The notes beneath the pieces were generated by a model. It saw only the letters and a program-made list of their open reading frames with translations, ran no database searches and was not told where the DNA came from. The translations under genes and the position numbers were made by a program. A stretch of 64,000 nt of DNA from NCBI GenBank assembly GCA_964605665.1, contig CAZSDP010000012.1, forward strand, positions 1 to 64,000, in the 5' to 3' direction. Every line of letters starts with the position of its first letter. Within the stretch, counting starts at the first letter, position 1. This stretch comes from CAZSDP01 sp964605665. Lineage in GTDB: Bacteria > Planctomycetota > UBA8108 > UBA1146. Of this stretch, positions 9,228 through 17,147 are shown piece after piece.

Positions 9228-10949
9228 ATGCTGAAGTTTTTGGCGCTTTCAGTACTCATCACGCTGCTCTTTGGGGAGACCGCTCGCCTCGTCGGAGCAG
9301 ATCGGGTGACCGGTGAACCGTTCGCGACCCGTTCAGTGGTGACCGCTCAAAATGGGATGGCGGCCACGAGTCAACCTCTCGCGACCCAAGTCGCCATCGA
9401 TATCTTGAAGCGGGGAGGGAATGCCGTCGATGCGGCGATCGCCGCGAACGCATGCCTCGGTCTGATGGAACCAACCGGTTGTGGGGTGGGTGGTGATCTC
9501 TACGCCATCGTTTGGGATAGCAAGTCGAAGCGTCTTCATGGCCTGAACGGTTCGGGGCGTTCTCCCCGTTCCCTCACCTTTGAGAAGTTGCAAGAAGAGT
9601 TACAGCGACGTGGCGAGACGGCGATTCCCCGTTACGGTGTCTTGCCGATCTCAGTTCCCGGCGCAGTAGATGGTTGGTTCACCCTTCACGAACGACTCGG
9701 TTCGATGCCGATGGCTGAAGTCCTCGCACCTGCCATCGACTATGCGGAAAATGGATTCCCGCTGACTCAGTTGATCGCGCACTATTGGGATCTCAGCGTA
9801 AGGCGTCTCGGTGATCAGCCCGGGTTTCTCGAGACCTTCACCATCGATGGAAAGCGCGCTCCCCGAGAAGGTGAGATCTTTCGCAACCGTGCGTTGGCGA
9901 AGACCTATCGGGCGCTCGCTGAGGGTGGTCGTGATGCATTCTATGAAGGTGAAATCGCCGAGAAGATCGCCGACTTCGTGCAGAAGCACGGCGGTTATCT
10001 GAGCAAAGAAGATCTCGCTTCCCACCGCTCCGAGTGGATCGATCCGGTTTCGACGAACTACCGCGGCGTCGACGTCTGGCAGCTTCCCCCCAATGGCCAA
10101 GGGATCGCCGTCTTGCAGATCCTCAACATTCTCGAGGGGTACGACGTCGCTGCGTGGGGACCGAAGAGTGCTGAGTATGTGCATCACTTCATCGAAGCGA
10201 AGAAGTTGGTGTTCGAAGATCGCGCGCAGTTCTACGCCGATATGGCGATGGCGGAGGTCCCCGTCGAGAGTTTGATCTCCAAGGATTACGCAAAGGTCCG
10301 TCGCGCTCTCATCGATCGGAAGCGGTCGCAGGCGCGATTCCCCGCGGGGAATCCAGCGCTCGAAGAAGGGGACACGATCTACCTGACGGTGGCTGACCGC
10401 TGGGGGAACATGGTGTCGCTGATTCAGAGTAACTATCGCGGGATGGGGTGCGGCGTGTGTCCGGAGGGGCTGGGGTTCGGTCTGCAAGATCGCGGGGAGC
10501 TCTTTTCCCTCGAGCCTGGTCACCGCAATGTCTACCAACCGGGGAAGCGTCCATTCCACACCATCATTCCTGGCTTCGCGACCAAGGATGGGAAGCCATG
10601 GTTCAGCTTTGGAGTGATGGGTGGGGCGACACAGCCTCAAGCTCAAGCTCAGATGATTATCAACATCGTCGACTTCGGAATGAATGTTCAGGAGGCGGGG
10701 GATTGGTCGCGAATTCTGCATCGAGGATCTTCGCAGCCGACCGGCGAGAAGATGCTGGATGGTGGAACGGTGAGTCTCGAGAGCGGCTATCCGCCGGAGG
10801 TGATCGTCGAGCTCGAGAAACGCGGACACCGTTTTTCTCCGGGCAGAGGTGCCTTTGGTGGTTATCAAGGGATCCTTCGCGACCCGAAATCGGGAGTGTA
10901 CTTCGGCGCTTCTGAATCGAGAAAAGATGGGATGGCCGCTGGATACTGA
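9228..10949 (+). CDS. ggt: Gamma-glutamyltranspeptidase (YwrD-like branch)
   Basis: 573 residues from the ATG at 9228, chosen because GGAAGGA lies 7 bases upstream and a signal peptide follows (hydrophobic residues 4-16). GGT is an Ntn hydrolase made as a precursor that cleaves itself before a catalytic Thr. Here that residue is Thr383 in GDTIYLTVADRWGNMVS. Most GGTs have Thr-Thr-His at this point; Thr-Ile-Tyr fits the YwrD-like subgroup. Other family marks are GGNAVDAAIA near the N-terminus, GCGVGGDLYAIVW, and the C-terminal FGVMGGATQPQAQAQ. Likely acts in the periplasm on glutathione or other gamma-glutamyl compounds. Confidence 0.93.
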   Translation: MLKFLALSVLITLLFGETARLVGADRVTGEPFATRSVVTAQNGMAATSQPLATQVAIDILKRGGNAVDAAIAANACLGLMEPTGCGVGGDLYAIVWDSKSKRLHGLNGSGRSPRSLTFEKLQEELQRRGETAIPRYGVLPISVPGAVDGWFTLHERLGSMPMAEVLAPAIDYAENGFPLTQLIAHYWDLSVRRLGDQPGFLETFTIDGKRAPREGEIFRNRALAKTYRALAEGGRDAFYEGEIAEKIADFVQKHGGYLSKEDLASHRSEWIDPVSTNYRGVDVWQLPPNGQGIAVLQILNILEGYDVAAWGPKSAEYVHHFIEAKKLVFEDRAQFYADMAMAEVPVESLISKDYAKVRRALIDRKRSQARFPAGNPALEEGDTIYLTVADRWGNMVSLIQSNYRGMGCGVCPEGLGFGLQDRGELFSLEPGHRNVYQPGKRPFHTIIPGFATKDGKPWFSFGVMGGATQPQAQAQMIINIVDFGMNVQEAGDWSRILHRGSSQPTGEKMLDGGTVSLESGYPPEVIVELEKRGHRFSPGRGAFGGYQGILRDPKSGVYFGASESRKDGMAAGY

Positions 10950-11027
10950 GTTGCTCGAGCTTTCGTATACTGCGGTACCGAATGGGAACTCCAACCTGCG
11001 TCGATGTGAGACAAGGAAGCGATACCG

Positions 11028-12320
11028 ATGTCCCTTTCGATTCCGATCCAACTGACCATCTTCTTGGCGGCCTCGATCACCGCGGAGTCTCCCCAAATCG
11101 ATCTCGACGCGCGTCCAGTGATCGTCTCGATCCCCTCACCGGCAGGGGAGAAGAGTCGATTGCCCAATTTGACCAGTGGTGCGGATGGTCAGTTGTACCT
11201 CAGCTGGGTTGAACCAGGGAAGGACGGGAGCACTCGTCTCCTCTTTTCGACCTTCTCCGAGGATGCTTGGTCGGAAGCGAAAGAGATCGCGGCGGGGTCC
11301 GATTGGTTCGTGAATTGGGCGGACTTCCCTTCCCTCGCGGTGCTCTCCGATGGCACGATCGCCGCCCATTGGCTCGCTCGGTTGGGGACGGGAACTTATG
11401 CCTATGGCGTTCAGGTGAGCCTCTCTACCGATGGGGGGGTGACGTGGAGTGATCCGATCGTTCCTCACTCCGATCGTTCCCCATCGGAACACGGATTTGT
11501 TTCGATGGTTCCCCGCGACTCCGATCACTTCACTTTGGTTTGGCTCGATGGCCGAGAGATGATGGGCGGGCATGGCCACGGTCTCGACGCTGAAGCGGGT
11601 GGGGATATGACGATCCGAACCAACACTCTGCATAGGTCTGGGAAATTGGGGACAGAGAAGCGCCTCGATCAGCGAGCTTGCGAGTGTTGCTCCACCTCCG
11701 CGGTGGTCTACCAAGATCGAGTCCTCGTCGCTTACCGAGATCGTTCGGACGATGAAGTTCGCGACATTTCGATCGTGCGATTTGGTGAGACCGGTTCGAG
11801 TTCGCCGCGCAATGTTCACCGTGACAATTGGAAGAATGAGGGCTGCCCGGTCAACGGGCCTGTCGTCGCGAAGCGGGGGGAAGAGCTGGGGGTTCTTTGG
11901 TACACAGAGGGAGATCAACGCTCCCGCGTCCTCTTCGCCTCTTCCACGGATGGTGCGATGAGCTTCAGTAAGCCGATCGCGGTCGATGATGGGAATCCGG
12001 TCGGTCGCGTCGATCTCGCTCCTCATCCACAGGAGGGCTGGTTGGCTTGTTGGCTCGAACGCGGGGATGAGGGAGGCGAGATTCGGGTCCGGGCGATCGA
12101 TGCCGACGGGGTCGGTGGCGCCTCCCTTCTCGTGGCCCGAACCTCCTCTGAGCGGATCGCCGGCTTCCCCCACATCGCGCAAGTAGGTGGTCGGGTCTGG
12201 ATCGCTTGGACAGAGGTCACCGAAGGGGAGGCCGGGGCACAGGCCGCGGTCACGGTACGGAGCGCAGAATTGGTCTATCCGAGCAAGGATGGACAAAAAC
12301 CCACCGATTCCAAACTCTAG
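11028..12320 (+). CDS. Secreted sialidase-fold (BNR/Asp-box) protein with CECC motif
   Basis: A 430-residue protein with a predicted signal peptide (residues 1-19) and repeated Asp-box-like motifs such as SLSTDGGVTWSDP and ASSTDGAMSFSKP, which mark a sialidase-type propeller. A conserved-looking segment RACECCSTSAVVY (about residues 217-229) places three Cys together. The catalytic Arg triad of true sialidases cannot be confirmed, so sialidase activity is not claimed; the Cys cluster could bind a metal. GGAAG lies 8 bases before the ATG. It follows ggt by 78 bases on the same strand and may be cotranscribed. Confidence 0.72.
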   Translation: MSLSIPIQLTIFLAASITAESPQIDLDARPVIVSIPSPAGEKSRLPNLTSGADGQLYLSWVEPGKDGSTRLLFSTFSEDAWSEAKEIAAGSDWFVNWADFPSLAVLSDGTIAAHWLARLGTGTYAYGVQVSLSTDGGVTWSDPIVPHSDRSPSEHGFVSMVPRDSDHFTLVWLDGREMMGGHGHGLDAEAGGDMTIRTNTLHRSGKLGTEKRLDQRACECCSTSAVVYQDRVLVAYRDRSDDEVRDISIVRFGETGSSSPRNVHRDNWKNEGCPVNGPVVAKRGEELGVLWYTEGDQRSRVLFASSTDGAMSFSKPIAVDDGNPVGRVDLAPHPQEGWLACWLERGDEGGEIRVRAIDADGVGGASLLVARTSSERIAGFPHIAQVGGRVWIAWTEVTEGEAGAQAAVTVRSAELVYPSKDGQKPTDSKL

Positions 12321-12448
12321 AATCCAACGATCTGCCGGGATCGAATCGATCGATAGGCTCGTTTCGGTAGCGGTGAGCTGAGGAATTGGCAAGCCGAGAA
12401 CCGCGTCGTCTGGGTGCTTTGCTGGCCTGAACCCGATGGAGAAATTCG

Positions 12449-13450
12449 ATGTCCTCGAGAAACGACTGGAACCTTCCAGAGTCGCTGGCGACTCCGCAAG
12501 AGGTCTTTCAAACCAGGAGAACGGTGCTCCGCGCACTCGGGTTCGGCGGAATGACATTGGCCGCGTCCCCGCTCCTCTTCTCGAGCGCATTGAGTGGTGA
12601 CGAGGACGAGTCGACTGGATCGTCTCGTCGATTTTCCGGTACGGTCGGGAAGAAGTTCGACGACCTCTTTCCTGCCAAGAGAAACTCGAAGTACGACTTC
12701 GCTCCGCTTCCACAAACACCGGAGTCGATCGCCTCGACGTACAACAACTTCTATGAGTTCACGACAGACAAGAGCAAAGTGTGGAAGCTCGCCCAAGGGT
12801 TCAGTTGCGACCCTTGGAAAGTTCAGGTGAAGGGGCTCGTCGAGAAAGAGTTCGAGTTCGGTCTGGAAGAGCTGTTCCGTTGGTTCCCGTTGGAGGAGCG
12901 TCTCTACCGATTCCGTTGTGTCGAGGCGTGGGCGATGCAAGTCCCTTGGACCGGGTTTGCACTCAAGAGTCTCGTCGAGCGTTGCAAGCCGCTGGGATCC
13001 GCGAAGTATCTTCGAGTGGTTTCTCTTCTCGACAAAGAACGCTTGCCGGGCCAGAAGAACGACACGCATTGGCCATGGCCCTACTACGAAGCATTTCGGC
13101 TCGACGAAGCGACTCACGACTTGGCTTTCGTCGCGGTGGGAAGCTACGGCCACCCGATGCCGATGCAGCATGGAGCTCCGTGGCGCATCGTGATGCCATG
13201 GAAGTATGGATTCAAATCGGCGAAGTCACTGGTGCAGATCGAATTCACTGAGAAGCGTCCCGCGACCTTTTGGAATGACTCCGCGCCAAAGGAGTATGGG
13301 TTCTACGCAAACGTCAACCCGAAGAAGCCCCACCCACGTTGGAGTCAGGCGACCGAACGCGACATCGGAACCAAGGCGCGTCGTGAGACTCTGCTCTACA
13401 ACGGATATGCAGAAGAGGTGGGAAGCCTCTATTCGGGAGAGGAATTCTGA
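12449..13450 (+). CDS. msrP: Protein-methionine-sulfoxide reductase catalytic subunit
   Basis: A 333-residue molybdopterin enzyme of the MsrP (YedY) family, which repairs oxidised methionines in envelope proteins. The N-terminus has a twin-arginine export signal (TRRTVLRALGFGGMTL, about residues 28-43). The sulfite-oxidase fold core includes YRFRCVEAWAMQVPW, in which Cys157 is the expected molybdenum ligand, and later HGAPWRIVMPWKYGFKS. E. coli MsrP is about the same size. The membrane heme partner MsrQ is not next to it; instead the stop codon overlaps by one base the start of a peroxiredoxin lipoprotein (TGATG), so the two are coupled. The electron donor is unknown here. Confidence 0.95.
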   Translation: MSSRNDWNLPESLATPQEVFQTRRTVLRALGFGGMTLAASPLLFSSALSGDEDESTGSSRRFSGTVGKKFDDLFPAKRNSKYDFAPLPQTPESIASTYNNFYEFTTDKSKVWKLAQGFSCDPWKVQVKGLVEKEFEFGLEELFRWFPLEERLYRFRCVEAWAMQVPWTGFALKSLVERCKPLGSAKYLRVVSLLDKERLPGQKNDTHWPWPYYEAFRLDEATHDLAFVAVGSYGHPMPMQHGAPWRIVMPWKYGFKSAKSLVQIEFTEKRPATFWNDSAPKEYGFYANVNPKKPHPRWSQATERDIGTKARRETLLYNGYAEEVGSLYSGEEF

Positions 13451-14040
13451 TGCAGACCCTCCTCCTCAGCAGCGTAGTCGTCTTGTTGCTCGCTGGTTGC
13501 AATGTGGCGAATACTCAAGCACCTTCTTCGAATGAAGATTCAGACTCTGGCTGGAATGTCGGGGCTCTCGTTCCCGACGTGACGATGCGTGGTTCTGACG
13601 GGGTCGACTACCGACTCAGAGATCTCGTGGGGCAGAAGGCATTCGTCATCGCCTGGTATCCGAAGTCGTTTACGGGAGGCTGAACGGCGCAGTGCAAGTC
13701 GCTGCGTGACAGCGAAGAGGCCCTCTCGCAATTTGATGCGCAATTTTTCGTCGCGAGCACCGACGACGCCGCGACCCAGGTTCGTTTTGCGAAGGAGTTG
13801 CAGCTCTCGACTCCGATCCTCGCCGATCCGACCAAAGCGGGGGCTTCTGCGATGGGAGTGCTCTCTTGGATGGGATTCGCCAAACGGTGGATCTTCTATG
13901 TCGGCAAAGATGGAAACTTGCTGGCGATCGACAAGAAGGTCGATGTGCGTCAGACCGGAGATCAAATCGCGGCGAAGTTAGCGGAGCTGAAGATCGCAAA
14001 GCGACCTCTCACCGACTCGGAGGCTGGACCGGGGAGTTGA
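13450..14040 (+). CDS. Peroxiredoxin lipoprotein, probable selenoprotein (in-frame UGA at codon 78)
   Basis: Read through one TGA (13681-13683) this is a 196-residue BCP/AhpC-type peroxiredoxin. It starts at ATG 13450, overlapping the msrP stop, with a lipoprotein signal (hydrophobic core, then LLAGC with Cys17), so it faces the periplasm or outer membrane. The thioredoxin-fold motif reads WYPKSFTGG-U-TAQCKSLRDS; the UGA sits exactly where peroxiredoxins have the peroxidatic Cys, and Cys82 is a probable resolving residue. The frame stays open with normal peroxiredoxin sequence to the TGA at 14038-14040 (VASTDD, STPILADP, RWIFYVGKDGNLL). Sec insertion is the simplest reading; a nonsense pseudogene is less likely because the rest is intact and a SECIS-like hairpin follows. 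Role: reduction of peroxides beside MsrP. Confidence 0.85.
13699..13715 (+). promoter_or_regulatory. Candidate bacterial SECIS hairpin
   Basis: TCGCTG pairs perfectly with CAGCGA around the loop CGTGA. The loop begins 22 bases after the UGA and carries GU. This agrees with the known bacterial SECIS pattern of a short stem with a conserved G or GU in the apical loop about 16-37 bases after UGA. A competing hairpin (13688-13706) exists in the same stretch. Confidence 0.6.
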
Positions 14041-14068
14041 GCTGCGCGCAAGGATGCCTTTGGAGAGT

Positions 14069-14110
14069 GTGCCTCGTTCTCAACGAAGAGAGCGAGGCAC
14101 TCTTTTTTTC
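14069..14110 (+). terminator. Rho-independent terminator of the msrP-peroxiredoxin operon
   Basis: GTGCCTCG (14069-14076) pairs with CGAGGCAC (14093-14100), with additional inner pairing. It is followed directly by TCTTTTTTTC, 29 bases after the peroxiredoxin stop. This marks the operon end and supports translation to 14040 rather than to the UGA. Confidence 0.88.
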
Positions 14111-14231
14111 TGGGCGATGGGAAACGATCGCAAGGGTTGCTCCCCCCGCCGCCGAGGCGGCGGGGGAGGCAAGAGGGTGAGGAAGAATGGGTCTCCCCCA
14201 AGGGGAAGGTCTGAGCTAGGTATGAGTTCGT

Positions 14232-15575
14232 CTAGGGCATGGCGAGTTCGTTTCTGATCTGAGGAGCCTTTTCGGCTCTGCGAAGTGGACGGGTTTGCTC
14301 GGGGACTGCCGCGGCTCCAAGGAGCAGTCCAGTGACCAGGGACACCGCCGTGATCACCATCGAGAAAGCCGCTTCGATTCCCGCGCCGATGTTTCCATGG
14401 AGCAGCGATTCAAAGCTCTGAAATCCGAAGCTACTCGGCAGGAGGAGGATCAATCCCGGTAGCAGGGTCATCGTGCCAGGCGTCTGTCGAATTCGACCGA
14501 GCAGATTTGAGACGACGATGACCGAGAAAGCTCCCACTCCGGCACCGAGACCAGCTCCCAAGAGGGAGTCGCCGAGCCGACCGCTGAAGAATCCGATCAG
14601 AACCACCAAGGTGACCGCGGGAATGTCGCGCGGGCGGGCATTGAAGAACGCAACCAGCGCGAAGGCACTGAGCGTTGCCATCAAAGCCTCCAGTTGCCAG
14701 CTGACCGGCAATGCTGAAGTTCCAGCGATCGACGCACCGTGCAGTCCGACTCTCACTCCCAGGGCGACGCCGACGCACAGGAGAAGCAGCGTACTTGCTG
14801 CTCCGACCAGCCGGGCGGTTCCCGACGTCAGGTGCTGGGCGGTCAACTCGCGAATTCCCAAGGTGAGCATCAGTCCTGGAAGTAGGGTGATGATCCCCGC
14901 GAGGCTGACCAAGGAAGGGTGCAGCGAGGCTCCGTTCAGCGCCGCGATGCTGGAGGCTCCAGCGGCGGTTGCGCCCGCGATGAAACCGCAAATCGGCTCG
15001 TACACCGTGGTGAGCCGGGGTCGATCACGCATCCAGCGAGCCGACGCGCCCACCACGGTGCCGAGTCCTCCGGCCACGATGATTTCAAGGAGGTTCCCTC
15101 CCATCAGCGTGGCGATTCCAGTCGAAGTCATGCCACCCGCTAAGAGCTGGGTCAAAGCTCGATAGCGGCGTGGACGAGCGACGATTGCCTGGATTTCTGC
15201 AATACCATCCGATGGGGATAGCTCTAGGTGCAGAAAGCGGCGGAGGACGTCGGAGAGCAGAGTTTGCTTTTCACAATTCACATGTCCTGGTTCGAGGCGA
15301 AGAAATGACGTGTTCTGTCCACCTTCGGTTTCGACGGCGACGAAGAGGGCGGTCGGCGTGCTGGAGACGTCGATCGAAGCATGCAGCACTTGCGCACAGC
15401 GTCGCAGGTGCTCTTCGATTTCAGGAGAAGAGCAGCCGTAGGTATGCAACGCTTGTCCCATGGTGAGCAGAAATCGCGTGCTCACCTCGTGATCCGCGGC
15501 GATCGACAGCTTCTCCGGTGGAGGTGCGAGCTGGAATGCAGCGAGCTGCGGGGGCATGACAGTGGTTGTGCTCAT
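14232..15575 (-). CDS. Threonine/serine exporter family protein (ThrE-like)
   Basis: 447 residues starting at ATG 15575, which overlaps the stop of the upstream gene (ATGA). The first ~160 residues are soluble (FLLTMGQALHTYGCSSPEIEEHLRR is the usual opening of this family). They are followed by about ten membrane segments in two halves, the first with PICGFIAGATAAGA and ITLLPGLMLTLGIREL, the second ending with TMTLLPGLILLLP. This matches the fused ThrE form (DUF1212 plus DUF3815 halves). Known members export threonine or serine; the substrate here is not certain. It is the second gene of a two-gene minus-strand operon. Confidence 0.88.
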   Translation of the reverse strand: MSTTTVMPPQLAAFQLAPPPEKLSIAADHEVSTRFLLTMGQALHTYGCSSPEIEEHLRRCAQVLHASIDVSSTPTALFVAVETEGGQNTSFLRLEPGHVNCEKQTLLSDVLRRFLHLELSPSDGIAEIQAIVARPRRYRALTQLLAGGMTSTGIATLMGGNLLEIIVAGGLGTVVGASARWMRDRPRLTTVYEPICGFIAGATAAGASSIAALNGASLHPSLVSLAGIITLLPGLMLTLGIRELTAQHLTSGTARLVGAASTLLLLCVGVALGVRVGLHGASIAGTSALPVSWQLEALMATLSAFALVAFFNARPRDIPAVTLVVLIGFFSGRLGDSLLGAGLGAGVGAFSVIVVSNLLGRIRQTPGTMTLLPGLILLLPSSFGFQSFESLLHGNIGAGIEAAFSMVITAVSLVTGLLLGAAAVPEQTRPLRRAEKAPQIRNELAMP

Positions 15576-16111
15576 CGTCTGACCGTTTCCTCTGGTCCAG
15601 TTCCCTCTGAGCGGATCTGAGTCAACAACTTCGCCCACTCCGTCAATCGAACTTGAACTCCCGTCGGTCTTGGAGACCGTTCGCGAGCTGCGATCTTCGG
15701 TTCTTCTGTATCGGGCATGATCACTCGCACCGGCAAGCCGCGGACGATCGCTGTTTCGATCTCTACTCCCTCCGCGACCAGCGCTTCTTCGTAGTCGGCG
15801 CCATCAGTCTCATCGACGAACCAAACTCCCCGGTCGGAGAGTTTGCGGGTTCGCGGCGGAGACACTCCGAGGGCGGAGTTGGGCGGTGAGGAGCTGGTGC
15901 CGGGGGATGAAATGGTGCCCGGATGTGCGCGATCGACCGTCGACTCGCGTTCGATGCGTGATGCAGGCATCGCGGGCTTCGACGGGGACAAATTCGCGCT
16001 CTCGACCTGGGGCTTGGGATGGAGCCCATCGTCGTCAGACGCACTCGCGAACGAATTCGCGGCGAGTCCAGCGAGTAGGGGTCCCCAAGACCAGAATCTC
16101 CGGGCAGCCAT
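15572..16111 (-). CDS. Hypothetical secreted protein upstream of ThrE-like exporter
   Basis: A 179-residue protein with an N-terminal signal peptide (WSWGPLLAGLAANSFASA), then a long low-complexity Ser/Pro-rich linker (residues 35-90). A compact C-terminal part with mixed charge follows (RGVWFVDETDGADYEEALVAEG and LPVRVIMPDTEEP). No known domain is recognised. Its stop overlaps the exporter start by four bases, so the two are probably made together; it may be an envelope partner of the transporter. Codon use resembles its neighbours. Confidence 0.65.
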   Translation of the reverse strand: MAARRFWSWGPLLAGLAANSFASASDDDGLHPKPQVESANLSPSKPAMPASRIERESTVDRAHPGTISSPGTSSSPPNSALGVSPPRTRKLSDRGVWFVDETDGADYEEALVAEGVEIETAIVRGLPVRVIMPDTEEPKIAARERSPRPTGVQVRLTEWAKLLTQIRSEGTGPEETVRR

Positions 16112-16246
16112 CGCTGCTGTCCTTTCTGCTCGGCCTCACCGCTCCCAGCGAGGGTGGGGCGAGTCGGGTTGGAGTATTGCTCGCACTCCTCGTCGCGAGC
16201 GATCTCCCTGGCTGGCGCTTCTCGTGGGGAGAAGCAAAACAAAAAA

Positions 16247-16284
16247 AAACCGCCGGGTGCCTTTCGGGAGGCGCCCGGCGGTTT
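16247..16284 (-). terminator. Minus-strand terminator with no visible gene
   Basis: A ~16-bp stem (AAACCGCCGGG with CCCGGCGGTTT, then one G-U and four more pairs) around a short loop. On the minus strand it is followed by a run of nine T (16250-16241 region); on the plus strand there is no T-run. It therefore ends a minus-strand transcript coming from above 16290, where no protein gene is visible. Confidence 0.82.
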
Positions 16285-16289
16285 CCAAA

Positions 16290-16586
16290 GATTTGCGACA
16301 GTCAGTTCTCAGTTACCGTCGTTCCTCCTTGAGCCGTCCGGGGCCTCCCGTACGAATAAACGTACGGTGCCAAATACCGACTGGGCATTGGCAACCGAGG
16401 ACCTGGGAGGCTAGAAGTACGACGCGGTTCAACATCGGTAACAGATTCCTTCGCAGTTATCTAAACTACAGTGACTTAAACTACAGTGACTTAAGCGCTT
16501 ACTTACACGGTGCCGATCGGTGCAATGACCGCCGAAACACCCGACAAGTGACTCTCGCGAGTTCACTCTCGCGATCTCGTTCACTT
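16290..16586 (-). ncRNA. Possible structured RNA ending at the 16247 terminator
   Basis: No convincing ORF. Nested pairing is present: GCCTC/GAGGC arms (about 16345 and 16405) can enclose CCGTACG-AATAAA-CGTACGG and TGCCAA/TTGGCA hairpins, giving a three-way junction. A 15-base unit AAACTACAGTGACTT occurs twice in tandem at about 16463-16492. It does not match tmRNA, SRP RNA, RNase P or 5S rRNA signatures that I can recall. The upstream end is lost in the assembly gap. Class and boundaries are uncertain. Confidence 0.35.
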
Positions 16587-16686
16587 NNNNNNNNNNNNNN
16601 NNNNNNNNNNNNNNNNNNNNNNNNNNNNNNNNNNNNNNNNNNNNNNNNNNNNNNNNNNNNNNNNNNNNNNNNNNNNNNNNNNNNNN
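16587..16686. other. Assembly gap (100 N)
   Basis: Exactly 100 N, the usual placeholder for a gap of unknown size between contigs. ORFs crossing it are artefacts. Repeats or rRNA genes commonly cause such gaps. Confidence 0.99.
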
Positions 16687-17147
16687 TCTCTCGACCCGCG
16701 TGGGATTTCACGGGCAATGTACGGCGCGAATCTCGCCCCGCACCATTTAGGGTAGTACCCAGATGATCGGTCGTCAATCGAGGAGACTGAAACAGATCAC
16801 AGAATCGAAATCTTCGTGAGGCGGTCATGGCGCTTTTGACAGTTGAGACAGGGAGAGTTGTCGCCGTTGATGCGACGTCGATACCGGGCGGAGAATTCTG
16901 CCGCTGCGCCCAGCAATTTTTCCAGGAAGTTCCGGTGAACCGATCGATGTTGAAGTCTTGGCCTCCGTTGATGGTTTCCCCGATTTCCAGAGGTGTTCCC
17001 ACCTGCGGGAGACCGAATGGGGCGTCCTCTGCTCCCAGCATCGGCCTGGGAAGTTTGCCGAGGCGTTGAGATCTTCTCGACAATCGCGACTGGCCCGGCA
17101 GAAATAGCGCCGAGTTGAGAGACTCCCACTCTTCAGAGAGGATCGTG
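16687..17147. other. Region between gap and RluA-type gene, no supported gene
   Basis: ORFs exist on both strands (for example 16827-17069 plus and 16797-17129 minus), but none has a recognisable domain, a ribosome site and neighbour-like composition together. The minus frame ends in a CLNCQKRHD segment that could be the tail of a zinc-binding protein; this is too weak to call. Confidence 0.4.

Noticed and set aside
13450..13683. A 77-codon lipoprotein ORF ending at TGA 13681, followed by a separate ORF at 13798
   Set aside because: The peroxiredoxin sequence continues in the same frame directly after the TGA, so this is one gene read through UGA, not two genes or a simple pseudogene.
16290..16586. 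tmRNA, RNase P RNA, SRP RNA or 5S rRNA beside the gap
   Set aside because: None of their conserved sequence signatures could be found on either strand; only generic structure remains.
15843..16766. A 307-codon plus ORF spanning the N gap, and the 387-codon minus ORF 16499-17662
   Set aside because: Both read through 100 unknown bases and lie antisense to supported genes.
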